Counted from the first letter of the stretch, positions 1-9,679 are shown. The stretch is DNA of 64,000 nt from Georgenia satyanarayanai (GCF_023715365.1 NZ_JAMBNZ010000014.1:1-64000); one strand, 5' to 3'. The notes: generated by a model not told the origin, from the sequence alone. Numbers and translations: made by a program.

Positions 1-2
1 CC

Positions 3-362
3 GCGCTGGCCCTGCTCGAGTACATCGAGCTCAACACCGACGGCTTCCGCATCCTCGTGCGCGACTCCCCCGTCGCGCAGGCCACCGGCACCTTCTCCTC
101 CCTCATTGGGGACGTCGCCACGCAGGTCGAGCACCTGCTCGCCGAGCAGTTCCGCCGTCGCGGGCTGCCGACGAGCACGGCGCCCATCTACGCGCAGATG
201 CTCGTCGGGATGATCGCGCTCACCGGGCAGTGGTGGCTCGAGGCGCGCCGCCCCGACCGGCAGACCGTCGCCGCACACCTCGTCAACCTCTCGTGGAACG
301 GTCTGGCCGCCCTCGAGAAGAGTCCGCGGCTGACCGGTCTGCCCGACTCCGCGTCGGACTGA
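3..362 (+). CDS. TetR-family transcriptional regulator (5' truncated by window edge)
   Basis: About 119 codons of an open frame enter from the left edge and stop at 362; the N-terminal helix-turn-helix lies outside the window. The visible part is all-helical and has the look of a TetR C-terminal ligand/dimer domain, ending in a WNGLAAL stretch common in actinobacterial TetR proteins. It lies 72 bp upstream of an ABC exporter on the same strand, so it may be a local repressor of that exporter (inference from position). The GTG at 57 is internal, not a start. Family assignment rests only on this C-terminal half. Confidence 0.7.
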   Translation, partial: ALALLEYIELNTDGFRILVRDSPVAQATGTFSSLIGDVATQVEHLLAEQFRRRGLPTSTAPIYAQMLVGMIALTGQWWLEARRPDRQTVAAHLVNLSWNGLAALEKSPRLTGLPDSASD

Positions 363-369
363 AGCAGCG

Positions 370-398
370 TTCCGGGCGTCACACCCGTCCCCTAGACT
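370..398 (+). promoter_or_regulatory. Putative promoter of the NatAB-type exporter operon
   Basis: A TTCCGG box (370-375) and a TAGACT -10 box (393-398) are 17 bp apart and lie 36 bp upstream of the ATG at 435, which has its own GGAAGAGG ribosome-binding site. This predicts a short-leader transcript that starts after the TetR gene. Confidence 0.5.
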
Positions 399-434
399 CT
401 GGCCCGAACCCGCCCGGCGACGACGGAAGAGGCC

Positions 435-1355
435 ATGCCACAGCTCGAGTTCGACCATCTCACCAAGGCGTACGGCACGTTGCGCGCCCTCACCGACCTC
501 ACCTTCGCCGTCGAGGGTGGAGAGATCTTCGGCTTCGTCGGATCCAACGGTGCCGGCAAGACGACGGCGATGCGCATCGCCCTCGGCGTGCTCGCCGCCG
601 ACTCCGGCGAGGTGCGGTGGAAGGGGCAGCCCCTCGACCTCGACATGCGCCGGCGGGTCGGCTACATGCCCGAGGAGCGCGGGCTGTACCCGAAGATGAA
701 GGTCGGTGAGCAGCTCGTCTACCTCGCCCGCCTCCACGGCATGGGCGAGAAGCAGGCCATGACGGCGATGGAGCAGTGGACCGAGCGCCTGGGTGTCGAG
801 GCGCGTCGCGGTGACGACGTCGAGAAGCTCTCACTGGGCAACCAGCAGCGGGTGCAGCTCGCCGCCGCGCTCGTCCACGAACCCGAGATCCTCGTCCTCG
901 ACGAGCCCTTCTCCGGCCTGGACCCCGTGGCCGTGGACGTCATGAGCGGGGTGCTCTCCGAGCGCGCGGCCGCCGGCGTCCCCGTCATCTTCTCCTCCCA
1001 CCAGCTCGACCTCGTCGAGCGTCTGTGCGACCGCGTCGGCATCGTCCGCGCCGGCCAGATGGTCGCCGTCGGCACGAAGGAGGAGCTGCGCCGCACGCCG
1101 AACGCGCGCTGGCGCGCCGTCGTCGACGGCACCACCCCCGGCTGGGCGCAGACGGTCCCCGGGGCCCGGGTGCTGTCCGACGACGGCCGGGAGGTCGTCG
1201 TCGAGCTCACCGGCCACGACGCCGGTGTCGAGCAGCCGCTGCTCTCCGCCGCCACGAGCGCCGGGCAGCTCCGCGAGTTCGGGCCGGTCGTGCCCACGCT
1301 CGCCGACCTCTTCCGTGGCGTCGTCAGCGAGACCGAGGAGAAGGACGCAGCATGA
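435..1355 (+). CDS. ABC exporter ATP-binding protein (NatA/EcsA type)
   Basis: 306 aa. It supplies ATP hydrolysis for the ABC-2 permease encoded next. Visible motifs in order: Walker A GSNGAGKTT near residue 36, signature LSLGNQQRV near 135, Walker B ILVLDEPFSGLDP near 155, and an H-loop SSHQ near 190. The last ~80 residues form the DUF4162-type tail typical of NatA-like ATPases. The stop overlaps the permease ATG (ATGA), so the two are translationally coupled. The substrate cannot be read from sequence; relatives export sodium, drugs or peptides. A TetR gene lies immediately upstream. Confidence 0.9.
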   Translation: MPQLEFDHLTKAYGTLRALTDLTFAVEGGEIFGFVGSNGAGKTTAMRIALGVLAADSGEVRWKGQPLDLDMRRRVGYMPEERGLYPKMKVGEQLVYLARLHGMGEKQAMTAMEQWTERLGVEARRGDDVEKLSLGNQQRVQLAAALVHEPEILVLDEPFSGLDPVAVDVMSGVLSERAAAGVPVIFSSHQLDLVERLCDRVGIVRAGQMVAVGTKEELRRTPNARWRAVVDGTTPGWAQTVPGARVLSDDGREVVVELTGHDAGVEQPLLSAATSAGQLREFGPVVPTLADLFRGVVSETEEKDAA

Positions 1356-2575
1356 GCAAGCAGGACCGCACCAGCCGCAACTCCACCCTCGCCAACGTCG
1401 GGATGGTGGCGCGCCGCGAGGTCAAGGCGCGCTTCTTCACGAAGTCCAACCTCATCTCGCTGGCCATCATGGTCGTCGTCATCGTCGTCGGCATCTTCGT
1501 CCTGGACTACTTCGCCGGCCGTGAGGACGACGCAGCCGCGGACTTCACCGTCGCCGTCGAGAGCGGCGTCGCCGAGCTCGAGCCTCAGCTCGTCGCGGCC
1601 GGAGCGGCCCTCGGGACGACGGTCGACGTCGAGCAGCTGCCCCGCGAGGACGCCGAGCGCCGACTCACCGAGGACCTCGACGCCTTCCTCGGCGGGGACC
1701 CTGCACGCCCGGAGATGCTCGTCGAGGAGGAGGCCGACCAGCAGCTCCTCGCCGTCGTCACCAGCGCCGTCCAGGCGCACGTCCTCGCCGCCCAGGTGAG
1801 TGAGCTCGGCGGGGACCCGCAGGCCTTCAACGAGGCGCTCGCGACGGCCGGCCCGCAGGTCCAGAGCGTGCAGACCGACGAGGACGCCGACCAGTTCGGC
1901 CCGCAGTACCTCGTCGCCGTGCTGGCGATCTCGCTCCTGCTCTTCGCCCTCATCGGTGGCGGCTCGCTCATCGCGATGGGTGTCGTGGAGGAGAAGACCT
2001 CGCGCGTCGTGGAGATCCTCCTCGCCACGATCCGGCCATCGGAGCTGCTCGCCGGCAAGATCCTCGGCATCGGCATCGTCAGCCTCGCCCAGGTGGTGCT
2101 GCTGAGCGCCGCCGCCGCGCTCCCCGCCTGGACCACGGGGCTGCTTGGGGGCTTCGAGATCGACCTCGGCGGGACGATCCTCCTCATCCTCCTGTGGTTC
2201 CTCATCGGCTTCTTCGTGTTCTCACTGCTCTTCGGCGGCTTCGCCGCGCTCATCTCGCGCCAGGAGGAGATCGGGGCGGTCACCACGCCGCTCATGTTCC
2301 TCATGTTCGTCCCGTACTACCTGGCGATGTTCATGGTGACGAACGACCCGGACAGCACGGTGGTCCGCGTCCTGTCGCAGGTCCCGTTCTTCTCCCCCTT
2401 CATGATGCCGGTGCGTCAGGTGTTCGGCGGCGTGGAGACCTGGGAGATGCTCCTGTCCATCGGCATCGCGCTGGTGACCATCCCGGTGCTCGTGTGGATC
2501 GCCGGGCGGGTCTACCGCCGGGGCGTCCTCCACACCGGTGGCCGGATGAAGCTCACCGACGCCCTGCGCGGCTGA
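1352..2575 (+). CDS. ABC-2 type exporter permease (NatB-like)
   Basis: 407 aa from the ATG that overlaps the ATPase stop. One membrane segment near residues 28-50 is followed by a ~140-residue extracytoplasmic acidic domain and then about five membrane segments in the C-terminal half, as in ABC2_membrane_3/NatB permeases. The motif GVVEEKTSRVVEIL after the second membrane segment is characteristic of the family: it precedes the coupling helix that contacts the ATPase. The substrate is unknown. The gene ends 18 bp before a strong hairpin, so the operon probably holds just these two genes. Confidence 0.88.
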   Translation: MSKQDRTSRNSTLANVGMVARREVKARFFTKSNLISLAIMVVVIVVGIFVLDYFAGREDDAAADFTVAVESGVAELEPQLVAAGAALGTTVDVEQLPREDAERRLTEDLDAFLGGDPARPEMLVEEEADQQLLAVVTSAVQAHVLAAQVSELGGDPQAFNEALATAGPQVQSVQTDEDADQFGPQYLVAVLAISLLLFALIGGGSLIAMGVVEEKTSRVVEILLATIRPSELLAGKILGIGIVSLAQVVLLSAAAALPAWTTGLLGGFEIDLGGTILLILLWFLIGFFVFSLLFGGFAALISRQEEIGAVTTPLMFLMFVPYYLAMFMVTNDPDSTVVRVLSQVPFFSPFMMPVRQVFGGVETWEMLLSIGIALVTIPVLVWIAGRVYRRGVLHTGGRMKLTDALRG

Positions 2576-2592
2576 CACCGCCGCCTCCTCGC

Positions 2593-2631
2593 CGAGAGCC
2601 GGACTCCTCCCCACGAGGAATCCGGCTCTCG
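2593..2631 (+). terminator. Hairpin terminator after the NatAB-type operon
   Basis: A 17-bp near-perfect inverted repeat (CGAGAGCCGGA...TCCGGCTCTCG) with a 5-nt loop and no T-tract, as is usual for actinobacterial terminators. Confidence 0.7.
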
Positions 2632-2693
2632 CGTTCTGCCGTGTCCACTCCCCCATCGGGGCGCGCGGGGCGGGACCTGGGCCTCCACCCGTA

Positions 2694-2719
2694 TATCTCG
2701 ATGTCGAGTAATCTCGAGA
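2694..2719 (+). promoter_or_regulatory. Putative MarR autoregulatory operator
   Basis: TATCTCGATGTCGAGTAA (2694-2711) is a near-perfect 18-bp palindrome of the TATCTCGA-TCGAGATA kind bound by many MarR proteins. A second small palindrome TCTCGAGA (2712-2719) follows directly. Both end 1-9 bp before the marR ATG, where bound protein would block the promoter. It is the only AT-rich island in the neighbourhood. Confidence 0.6.
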
Positions 2720-2720
2720 C

Positions 2721-3218
2721 ATGCTTCAGGGCCAGGACGAGGTCGACCGCATCGTTGCGGCGTGGGGGCGGGAGCGCCCCGACCTCGACCCCCGGCCGCT
2801 GCACGTCTTCTCCCGGGTCTCGCGCCTCTCGCGCCGCCTCGACCTCGCCCGCCGCCGGGTCTTCATCGACCACGCCCTCGAGGGCTGGGAGTTCGACGTC
2901 CTGTCCGCGCTGCGCCGCGCCGGCGAGCCCTACGAGCTGACGGCAGGCCGGCTGCTCAACGAGACGCTCGTGTCCTCGGGGACGATGACGAACCGCATCG
3001 ACCGGATGGTGGCCCACGGCTACGTCGTCCGGGCCGTCGGGACCACGGACCGCCGCGTCGTCCTCGTCCGCCTCACCCCGCGGGGCAAGGAGACGGTCGA
3101 CGCCGCCATGGCCGACCTGCTCCTGTCCGAGCAGGAGCTGCTGTCCGAGCTCGACCCGGCCGAGGCGGAGCAGCTCACCAGCCTCCTGCGCCGGCTCCTG
3201 CTGCCGCTGGACGGCTGA
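2721..3218 (+). CDS. MarR-family transcriptional regulator
   Basis: 165 aa. Winged-helix DNA-binding protein: the recognition helix region LLNETLVSSGTMTNRIDRMVAHGYVVR is followed by the wing (DRRVVLVRLTPRGKE), with dimerisation helices at both ends. The start is set by the ATG next to the palindromic operator, which suggests autoregulation. The gene is convergent with the ABC-F gene, with stops 1 bp apart. Ligand and other targets are unknown; no drug-efflux or redox gene is divergently paired with it. Confidence 0.9.
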   Translation: MLQGQDEVDRIVAAWGRERPDLDPRPLHVFSRVSRLSRRLDLARRRVFIDHALEGWEFDVLSALRRAGEPYELTAGRLLNETLVSSGTMTNRIDRMVAHGYVVRAVGTTDRRVVLVRLTPRGKETVDAAMADLLLSEQELLSELDPAEAEQLTSLLRRLLLPLDG

Positions 3219-3219
3219 G

Positions 3220-4992
3220 CTACTCGACGAGCTCGGAGAGCTCGAGCCAGCGCTCCTCCTCCTCGGCCACCTGCGCCTCGAGGGCGCGCAGCTCCTCGCC
3301 GAGGGCGGACAGCCCGCCGTAGTCGTTCGGGTCGTGGGCGGCCATCCTCGCGTGCAGCCGCTCGACCTGGGCGGCCAGCTTCTCCATCCGCCGCTCGGCG
3401 GCGGCAATCTCCTTGCGGGTGGCGCGCAGCTCCGCGCTGCGCGGCTGGTCCTTCGGCGCGGTGTCCGCCACGGCACCGCTCGCGTCCTGCTCACGACGCC
3501 GCAGCTCGAGGTACTCGTCCACACCCCCCGGCACGTGGCGCATCCGCCCGTCCATGACGGCGTACTGCTGGTCGGTGACCCGCTCGAGGAGGTAGCGGTC
3601 GTGGGAGACGACGATGAGCGTGCCGGGCCAGGAGTCGAGGAGGTCCTCCATCGCGGCGAGCATGTCGGTGTCGACGTCGTTGGTCGGCTCGTCGAGGATG
3701 AGGACGTTGGGCTCGGAGAGCAGGATGAGGAGCAGCTGGAGGCGGCGCTTCTGGCCGCCGGACAGCTCCCCCACCCGGGCGGACAGGTGCTCCCGGGCGA
3801 AGCCGAGCCGCTCGAGCAGCTGCGCCGGCGTCATCTCCTTGCCGTCGACGACGTAGCTCGTGCGGGTACGGGCGAGCACCTCGCGGACCCGGTCGCCGGC
3901 GATCTCCTGCAGCTCGGTGAACTGCTGGTCGAGCATCGACAACCGCACCGTCTTGCCGCGCTTGACCCGCCCCGACGTCGGCTCGAGCGTGCCGGCGACG
4001 AGCGCGAGGAGGGTGGACTTCCCGGCGCCGTTGGCCCCGAGGATGCCGGTCCGCTCGCCCGGGGCGATGCGCCACTCGACGTCACGTAGGACCTCCCGGT
4101 CGCCGAAGGACACCGACACGTCGAGAAGGTCGACGACGTCCTTGCCGAGCCGGGCGGTGGCGAGGCGGGACAGCTCGGTGCGGTCCCGCAGGGGCGGCAC
4201 GTCCGAGATGAGCTGGTTCGCGGCGTCGATGCGGAACTTCGGCTTGGAGGTGCGCGCCGGAGCGCCACGACGCAGCCAGGCGAGCTCCTTGCGCATGAGG
4301 TTCTGCCGCTTGCCCTCGATGACGGCGGCCTGCCGGTCGCGCTCCACGCGCTGCAGCACGTAGGCCGCGTAGCCGCCCTCGAAGGGCTCGACGACGCGGT
4401 CGTGAACCTCCCACGTCATCGTCGCGACCTCGTCGAGGAACCAGCGGTCGTGGGTGACGACGAGCAGGCCGCCGGCACTGGCGGCCCACCGGCGCTTGAG
4501 GTGGGCCGCGAGCCAGCTGATGCCCTCGACGTCGAGGTGGTTGGTGGGCTCGTCAAGAGCGATGACGTCCCACTCCCCCACGAGGAGCGTGGCGAGCGCG
4601 ACGCGGCGCCGCTGCCCGCCGCTCAGCGTGCCGACGGTGGCGTCCCAGGGCAGGTCGGAGACGAGACCGTCGATGACGTCGCGCACCCGGGCGTCCCCGG
4701 CCCACTCGTGCTCGGGACGGTCCCCGACGATCGTGTGGCCCACGGTGAGCGCCGGGTCCAGGGTGTCGCTCTGGTCGAGGACGCCCATCTGCACGCCGCC
4801 GCGGCGGGTGACCCGACCGCCGTCGGGCTCGATGCGTCCCGCGAGCATGCCGAGGAGGCTCGACTTGCCGTCACCGTTGCGACCGACGATGCCGATGCGG
4901 TCCCCCTCGTCCACGCCGAGGCTGACCGAGTCGAAGACGACGCGCGTCGGGTACTCCAGGTGCAGGGCCTCGGCCCCGAGAAGATGTGCCAC
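3220..4992 (-). CDS. ABC-F family ATPase (Uup/EttA-like ribosome-associated)
   Basis: 590 aa with two complete ATPase cassettes and no membrane segments. Cassette 1 has Walker A GRNGDGKSS and signature LSGGQRRRV; cassette 2 has GANGAGKST and LSGGQKRRL. Both are followed by EPTN, the ABC-F hallmark. A ~75-residue charged coiled-coil tail (ELRATRKEIAAAERRMEKLA onward) resembles the Uup C-terminal domain. ABC-F proteins act on the ribosomal E-site to relieve stalling or antibiotic block, or in Uup's case affect precise transposon excision. No macrolide or other antibiotic cluster is adjacent, so a housekeeping role is more likely than resistance. Confidence 0.9.
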   Translation of the reverse strand: MAHLLGAEALHLEYPTRVVFDSVSLGVDEGDRIGIVGRNGDGKSSLLGMLAGRIEPDGGRVTRRGGVQMGVLDQSDTLDPALTVGHTIVGDRPEHEWAGDARVRDVIDGLVSDLPWDATVGTLSGGQRRRVALATLLVGEWDVIALDEPTNHLDVEGISWLAAHLKRRWAASAGGLLVVTHDRWFLDEVATMTWEVHDRVVEPFEGGYAAYVLQRVERDRQAAVIEGKRQNLMRKELAWLRRGAPARTSKPKFRIDAANQLISDVPPLRDRTELSRLATARLGKDVVDLLDVSVSFGDREVLRDVEWRIAPGERTGILGANGAGKSTLLALVAGTLEPTSGRVKRGKTVRLSMLDQQFTELQEIAGDRVREVLARTRTSYVVDGKEMTPAQLLERLGFAREHLSARVGELSGGQKRRLQLLLILLSEPNVLILDEPTNDVDTDMLAAMEDLLDSWPGTLIVVSHDRYLLERVTDQQYAVMDGRMRHVPGGVDEYLELRRREQDASGAVADTAPKDQPRSAELRATRKEIAAAERRMEKLAAQVERLHARMAAHDPNDYGGLSALGEELRALEAQVAEEEERWLELSELVE

Positions 4993-5027
4993 CCGTCAAG
5001 GGTAGGTGCCCCTCGCGCCCGTCCGTC

Positions 5028-6194
5028 TCAGGCCCCGGTGAGCGCCTCGCGCTTCCGGTAGCCACGGGCGAGGCGGCTGACGACGACGGCGGCGATGACC
5101 ATCGAGATGCCCGAGCCGACGAGCACCGCGAGGGTGCCCTCGTCCGCGACGGCCGGCACGTCGGCGTAGGCGAGCTCGTTCATGAGGAGCGAGACGGTGA
5201 AGCCGATGCCGCCGAGCGCTCCCGCCGCGAGCAGCTCCTGCCCGCCGAGGGTGGTCCCGCCCGCCCGGACGAGCCGGGCGCCCAGCCAGCCGCCGAGCAT
5301 GATGCCGACGACCTTGCCGACCGGCAGCGCGAGCGCGATGCCCCAGAACGCCGGGGACAGCTCGCTGAGCGGGACGGAGGGGATGACGACGAGCGCGGCG
5401 GAGAAGGCGAAGACCGGCAGGACGACGCCGTTGGAGAAGGGCTCGAGGGCGTGCCTGGTCCGGTCGGCGGGGCGGGCCGCCATGACGAGGCCCAGGGCCA
5501 CGCCGGCGATGGTCGCGTGCACCCCGGACAGGACGACGAGCCCCCAGGTGACGAGGGCGACGACGATCATGAGCAGGACGACGACGACGTGCCCTCGGCC
5601 GCCGAGGCGCCGGCTGAGGAGGGCGAACACGACCGTGCCGGCCGCCGCTGCGGCGATGAGACCGAGGCTCGGGTCGGTGGTGAAGAAGACGGCGATGATG
5701 AGGATCGCGATGATGTCGTCGAGGATCGCGAGCGCGAGGAGGAACACGCGCAGCCGGGTGGGCAGCCCGCGGCCGAACATGGCGAGGATGCCGAGCGCAA
5801 AGGCGATGTCGGTGGCCGTGGGGATGGGCCAGCCGTCCTCGAGGCCCGAGCCGGCGGCCACGAGCAGGAAGACCGCGATCGGGACGAGCACACCGCCGAA
5901 GGCGGCGATGGCCGGCCGCATGGCCTTGGACGGGCTGTTGAGCTCACCGGCGGTGAGCTCGTGGCGCAGCTCGATGGCGACGACGAAGAAGAAGACGGCG
6001 AGCAGGCCGTCGCTGATCCAGTGGCCGACGCTCAGGCTGATGGCGGTGCCGGGCACGGACAGGGAGGTGTCCTGCAGCTCGCTGAGCGAGGGACCGAGCG
6101 GGGAGTTCGCGGCGAGCAGCCCGAGGACGGCCGCGATCAGCAGGAGGAGCGCGCCGGCGCGGGGCGACCGGAGGGCAGCGGTGACGGAGGGCAT
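5028..6194 (-). CDS. nhaA: Na+/H+ antiporter NhaA
   Basis: 388 aa, about 11-12 membrane segments. It exchanges cytoplasmic Na+ or Li+ for external protons. Family motifs include VFFFVVAIELRHELTAGEL early on, PTATDIAFALGIL and the LAILDDIIAIL segment whose adjacent aspartates carry the ion (the Asp163/Asp164 pair of E. coli NhaA). The ATG at 6194 is preceded by AGGA; the frame is open much further upstream but that extension is low-complexity and not NhaA-like. It is the last gene before a convergent neighbour and 118 bp downstream of ispE. Confidence 0.93.
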   Translation of the reverse strand: MPSVTAALRSPRAGALLLLIAAVLGLLAANSPLGPSLSELQDTSLSVPGTAISLSVGHWISDGLLAVFFFVVAIELRHELTAGELNSPSKAMRPAIAAFGGVLVPIAVFLLVAAGSGLEDGWPIPTATDIAFALGILAMFGRGLPTRLRVFLLALAILDDIIAILIIAVFFTTDPSLGLIAAAAAGTVVFALLSRRLGGRGHVVVVLLMIVVALVTWGLVVLSGVHATIAGVALGLVMAARPADRTRHALEPFSNGVVLPVFAFSAALVVIPSVPLSELSPAFWGIALALPVGKVVGIMLGGWLGARLVRAGGTTLGGQELLAAGALGGIGFTVSLLMNELAYADVPAVADEGTLAVLVGSGISMVIAAVVVSRLARGYRKREALTGA

Positions 6195-6312
6195 GAGGTC
6201 CTGTCGTGGGGTCGGGGCAGAGGAGGAGCGGTCGCTGGACCGCCCGCCGACCAGACTTCCCGGCACGCCGCGGACCACCCTACCCGGGACCGGTCCGCCC
6301 GTCGCGCGCGGT

Positions 6313-7236
6313 CTAGGAGCCGGACACCCGCTCGAGGACGCGGGCGCCGGGGACGGGGCCGGTGACGACGAGGACCTCGCGGGCCACCTCGGCCTCCTGG
6401 ACGACGGCGGCCACGGAGCGGGCGTGCCGCTCGTCGATGGCCAGCGCGGCGACCGTGGGGCCCGACCCGGAGAGCACCGCGGCCAGCGCACCGGCGCGGT
6501 CGGCCGCGGCGATGACGTCGCCGAGCTCGGGGCGCAGGTCGAGGGCGACCTCCTCGAGGTCGTTGGTGAGGTGGCGGGCGAGCTCGAGCGGGTCCCCGCC
6601 GCGCAGGGCGGCGAGCAGCGCGTCGTCCAGGTGCGGCGGTGGCGCGTGGGTGCCGCCGTCGTCGTCGAAGGCGGCAAAGACCTCGGGGGTGGACAGCCCC
6701 TCGTCCTGGAGGGCGAGGACCCAGTGGTAGCTGCCGCCGACCATGGCGGAGGTGAGGACGTCGCCGCGGCCGGAGCCGATCGCGGTGAGGCCGGTGAGCG
6801 CGAAGGGCACGTCGGCGCCGAGCCGGCGGGCGAGCTGGACGAGCTGCTCCCGGTCCAGCCCGGCGTCCCACAGCTGGTCGCAGGCGAGGAGCGCAGCGGC
6901 GGCGTCGGCGGACCCGCCGCCCATGCCGCCGGCCACGGGCACCTGCTTGACGATGTGCAGGTGGGCTCCGGCGGTGATGCCCGTGTGCTCCTGGAGCAGC
7001 CGGGCGGCCCGCAGGGCGAGGTTGGCCTCGTCGGTGGGGACGCGGCCGGCGTCGCGGCCCTCGACGGTGAGGCTCAGGCCCTCGGCGGGCGAGGCGATGA
7101 CGTCCTCGTGGAGGCTGACCGCCTGGAAGACGGTGGCCAGGGGGTGGTACCCGTCGTCGTCCGGGGCACCCACACGCAGGGCGAGGTTGATCTTCCCGGG
7201 GGCGCGGACGCAGACGGCGCCGGGTGGGTAGCTCAT
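6313..7236 (-). CDS. ispE: 4-diphosphocytidyl-2-C-methyl-D-erythritol kinase
   Basis: 307 aa. GHMP kinase of the MEP pathway; phosphorylates the 2-hydroxyl of CDP-methylerythritol on the way to isopentenyl diphosphate, which also feeds the carotenoid operon at the right end of this window. The N-terminal APGKINLAL and the ATP-binding [17 protein letters not shown] loop near residue 95 are diagnostic; the third GHMP motif is LSGSGPTV near residue 265. The ATG overlaps the rsmA stop (ATGA). rpfB-rsmA-ispE is a conserved actinobacterial order. Confidence 0.95.
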   Translation of the reverse strand: MSYPPGAVCVRAPGKINLALRVGAPDDDGYHPLATVFQAVSLHEDVIASPAEGLSLTVEGRDAGRVPTDEANLALRAARLLQEHTGITAGAHLHIVKQVPVAGGMGGGSADAAAALLACDQLWDAGLDREQLVQLARRLGADVPFALTGLTAIGSGRGDVLTSAMVGGSYHWVLALQDEGLSTPEVFAAFDDDGGTHAPPPHLDDALLAALRGGDPLELARHLTNDLEEVALDLRPELGDVIAAADRAGALAAVLSGSGPTVAALAIDERHARSVAAVVQEAEVAREVLVVTGPVPGARVLERVSGS

Positions 7237-8129
7237 GCGTCCGGCCCCCGGCGCTCGGCGATCCGGGCGAAGTCGGTGATGCCGAGGCGCTCGCCACGCA
7301 GCGTCGGGTCCAGCCCCGCAGCGGTGACGGCGGCTGCGGCTCGCTCGGCGGACCCGGCCCAGGCCGCGAGGGCCGAGCGCAGCGTCTTGCGGCGCTGGCT
7401 GAAGGCGGCGTCGACGACGGCGAAGACCTCCTCACGGCTCGCGGTGCTCGACGGCGGGTCGCGCCGCTCGATGCGCACGAGCGCGGAGTCGACGTTGGGC
7501 ACCGGCCAGAAGACGGTGCGCCCGATCGTCGCCGAGCGCTGCGCCCGGGCGTACCAGGCGGCCTTGGCCGAGGGGACGCCGTAGGTGCGCGAGCCGGGCG
7601 GCGCGGCGAGGCGGTCGGCGACCTCGGCCTGCACCATGACCAGCCCCGTGCGCAGGGCGGGCAGCCGCTCGAGCAGGGTGAGCAGGACCGGGACCGCGAC
7701 GTTGTAGGGCAGGTTCGCCACGAGGGCGCCGGGCTGAGCAGGGCCCTCGCCGGGGAAGGCGGGCAGCTCGGTGACGTCCATGGCGTCGGACCGCACGACG
7801 AGGAGGCGGTCGGCCGCCTCGGGCAGCCGGGCGGCAACGGTGGCGGGCAGCGCCTCGGCGAGCACCGGGTCGATCTCGATCGCGACGACGCGGGCCCCGG
7901 TCTCGAGGAGCGCAAGGGTGAGCGAGCCGAGCCCGGGGCCGACCTCGACGACGACGTCGTCGGCCGTGATCCCCGCCGTGCGGACGATCTTGCGGACGGT
8001 CCCGGGGTCGATGACGAAGTTCTGGCCCAGGGTCTTGGTCGGCCGGATCCCAAGGGCGCCGGACAGGGCGCGGACGTCGGCGGGCCCGAGCAGCGGGTCG
8101 GCCGGCGTGGGGGCGGGGTCGTGGCTCAC
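7233..8129 (-). CDS. rsmA: 16S rRNA dimethyladenosine transferase RsmA (KsgA)
   Basis: 298 aa from GTG 8129. Transfers four methyl groups from SAM to two adjacent adenosines in helix 45 of 16S rRNA. Visible: the [13 protein letters not shown]-terminal motif, SAM-binding [15 protein letters not shown], acidic EIDP after beta-2, and the catalytic NLPYNVAVP motif. The reading frame continues upstream to 8483 but that segment runs across a large hairpin and is not family-like, so the GTG just before SHDPAPTP is preferred. Translationally coupled to ispE. Confidence 0.95.
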   Translation of the reverse strand: MSHDPAPTPADPLLGPADVRALSGALGIRPTKTLGQNFVIDPGTVRKIVRTAGITADDVVVEVGPGLGSLTLALLETGARVVAIEIDPVLAEALPATVAARLPEAADRLLVVRSDAMDVTELPAFPGEGPAQPGALVANLPYNVAVPVLLTLLERLPALRTGLVMVQAEVADRLAAPPGSRTYGVPSAKAAWYARAQRSATIGRTVFWPVPNVDSALVRIERRDPPSSTASREEVFAVVDAAFSQRRKTLRSALAAWAGSAERAAAAVTAAGLDPTLRGERLGITDFARIAERRGPDA

Positions 8130-8180
8130 GGCGTCGAGCCTATCGGGCGCGGGCGCGGCTGCCGCCGCACGCGAGAACGG

Positions 8181-8237
8181 CCTCGCGCCGACAGCGGTGC
8201 TCCTGCCTGGCGGCAGGAACGTGCTGTCGGCGCGAGG
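8181..8237. terminator. Large compound hairpin between rpfB and rsmA
   Basis: Outer arms CCTCGCGCCGACAGC (8181-8195) and GCTGTCGGCGCGAGG (8223-8237) are a perfect 15-bp inverted repeat. An inner perfect 7-bp stem TCCTGCC/GGCAGGA (8201-8207, 8212-8218) sits inside. It lies 14 bp after the rpfB stop and would attenuate read-through from rpfB into rsmA-ispE. The arms contain a 10-mer shared with two other intergenic regions in the window. Confidence 0.75.
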
Positions 8238-8251
8238 AGGTGGTGCTGGGG

Positions 8252-9529
8252 TCAGCGCAGGCCGAGCTTGGCGGAGCAGGCGGGCCACTGGCCCCAGCCG
8301 GAACGGGCCTGGAGCATCTGTGCGCGCTTGGTCTGCTCGGCCGCGGAGGCCTCCGAGGGCAGCCCGGAGCCGCCGACGGCCTGCCAGGTCCCCACCGAGA
8401 ACTGGTACAGGCCGTGGTAGAGCCCGTTGCTGCTGACGATGGACGGGTTGCCGCCGGACTCGCACTGGGCCAGCGAGGCCCACACGCCGCTGGACGGTGC
8501 GCCGCCGGAGCCGGACTCGTCGGAGCTGCTCGAGCCCCCGCCGCTGCCGGTGCTGCCGGAGCTGCCGGAGCTGCTGCCGCCAGAGCTGCTGCTGCCGGAG
8601 CTGGAGCCGCGCGAGGGAGCGGCGGGCGGCGGGGCGACCGGGCGCTCCTTGGTGCCGACCGCGACGACCTCATCGACGGGCGCGACCACGGTGACGTAGT
8701 TGCTGGCCTCCGAGACGCGCTCCTCGCCGTTCACCTGGACGGCGAGGCTGGCGCGCACGCGACGCCCCTCGGCGCCCTCCTGCACGACCCGGCGCTCACC
8801 GACGTAGAGCGAGTCGTCCTCGCGCTCGGTCGTCTCGAAGGGGATGGCTTCCGCGTCGGTCTCCAACGCGTGGGTACCGCGGGTGACGGTGACGGACACG
8901 ACACCACCCTCGCCGGTCCCGACGACGACCCCGTCAAGCTTGCCGACCGTGACGCCGGCGAGCTCGAGGACGTCGTCGAGGTACGCCTCGTCCTCGGGTG
9001 TCACGCGCCGGGTCTCGCCGTCGGCGACGACCTCGACAGGGGCACCGTCGACGAGCGGCATGTCGAGCGCCTCGCGGCCACCATCACGGGAGCGGGAGGC
9101 GGCGACGGTGATCTGCCGGCCGGCCTCACCAAAGGACTGGATCGCCTCGCCGGTCGTCTCGGCGGTGGTCCACATGGCGCGCTGCTCACCGTCGACGTCC
9201 ACCCGGATCTGCCGGGCGCTGCGGACGACGACGAGCATGCCGTCATCGAGCGTCGAGTCGAGCTCCGGGCCGACGGCATCGTGCTCACCGACGGCGACGT
9301 CCTGCTCGTCGAGAAGTCCCTCGACCGAGCCGGCGAAGGTCGAGACCGTCTGCTCGACGCCGTCGACGTCGAGCTCGATCGTCTTGTGGGCCGCGGCGAC
9401 GGCCACGCCGCCACCGGTCACGAGGGCGGCAGCACCGACCGTGGCGAGCACGGCGCGGAGGCGACGACGTCGGGGAGCGGCGTCAGCGGGGGTGGAGGGG
9501 GTCTGGTCGGACGTGTCGTGAGAGAGCAC
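8252..9529 (-). CDS. rpfB: Resuscitation-promoting factor RpfB (DUF348-G5-transglycosylase)
   Basis: 425 aa from GTG 9529. Secreted or membrane-anchored muralytic enzyme that cleaves peptidoglycan glycan strands and promotes regrowth from dormancy. Order: an N-terminal membrane/signal segment at about 24-47, three DUF348 repeats (about 48-215), a G5 domain (about 216-290), a Gly/Ser linker, and an Rpf lysozyme-like domain (last ~75 residues) with catalytic Glu in [14 protein letters not shown] 9529 has a GAGGAAG ribosome-binding site; an ATG at 9640 would add 37 Arg/Pro-rich residues before the signal and is less likely. Probably MtrA-regulated (see 9680). Confidence 0.93.
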   Translation of the reverse strand: MLSHDTSDQTPSTPADAAPRRRRLRAVLATVGAAALVTGGGVAVAAAHKTIELDVDGVEQTVSTFAGSVEGLLDEQDVAVGEHDAVGPELDSTLDDGMLVVVRSARQIRVDVDGEQRAMWTTAETTGEAIQSFGEAGRQITVAASRSRDGGREALDMPLVDGAPVEVVADGETRRVTPEDEAYLDDVLELAGVTVGKLDGVVVGTGEGGVVSVTVTRGTHALETDAEAIPFETTEREDDSLYVGERRVVQEGAEGRRVRASLAVQVNGEERVSEASNYVTVVAPVDEVVAVGTKERPVAPPPAAPSRGSSSGSSSSGGSSSGSSGSTGSGGGSSSSDESGSGGAPSSGVWASLAQCESGGNPSIVSSNGLYHGLYQFSVGTWQAVGGSGLPSEASAAEQTKRAQMLQARSGWGQWPACSAKLGLR

Positions 9530-9679
9530 GGACTTCCTCGGGTTGCGCGTCCCGGCACAGACGAGGCTGGTCGCCCGGGGCGGCCTGCCCGACACGGCGC
9601 GAGCGCCGCGGGAGGGGTCTGATCCGGCTGTGTGCGTCACCTGCTGGCGACACGGGACCGTGATGGCCCGCAGGTGACT

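Noticed and set aside
5028-6677. NhaA extended to an upstream start at 6677
   Set aside because: The extra 161 residues overlap ispE in antisense and are Pro/Ser/Arg low-complexity; ATG 6194 begins the first membrane helix region.
9530-9640. Longer rpfB with ATG 9640
   Set aside because: The added residues are Arg/Pro-rich and precede the signal helix; GTG 9529 has a strong GAGGAAG site.
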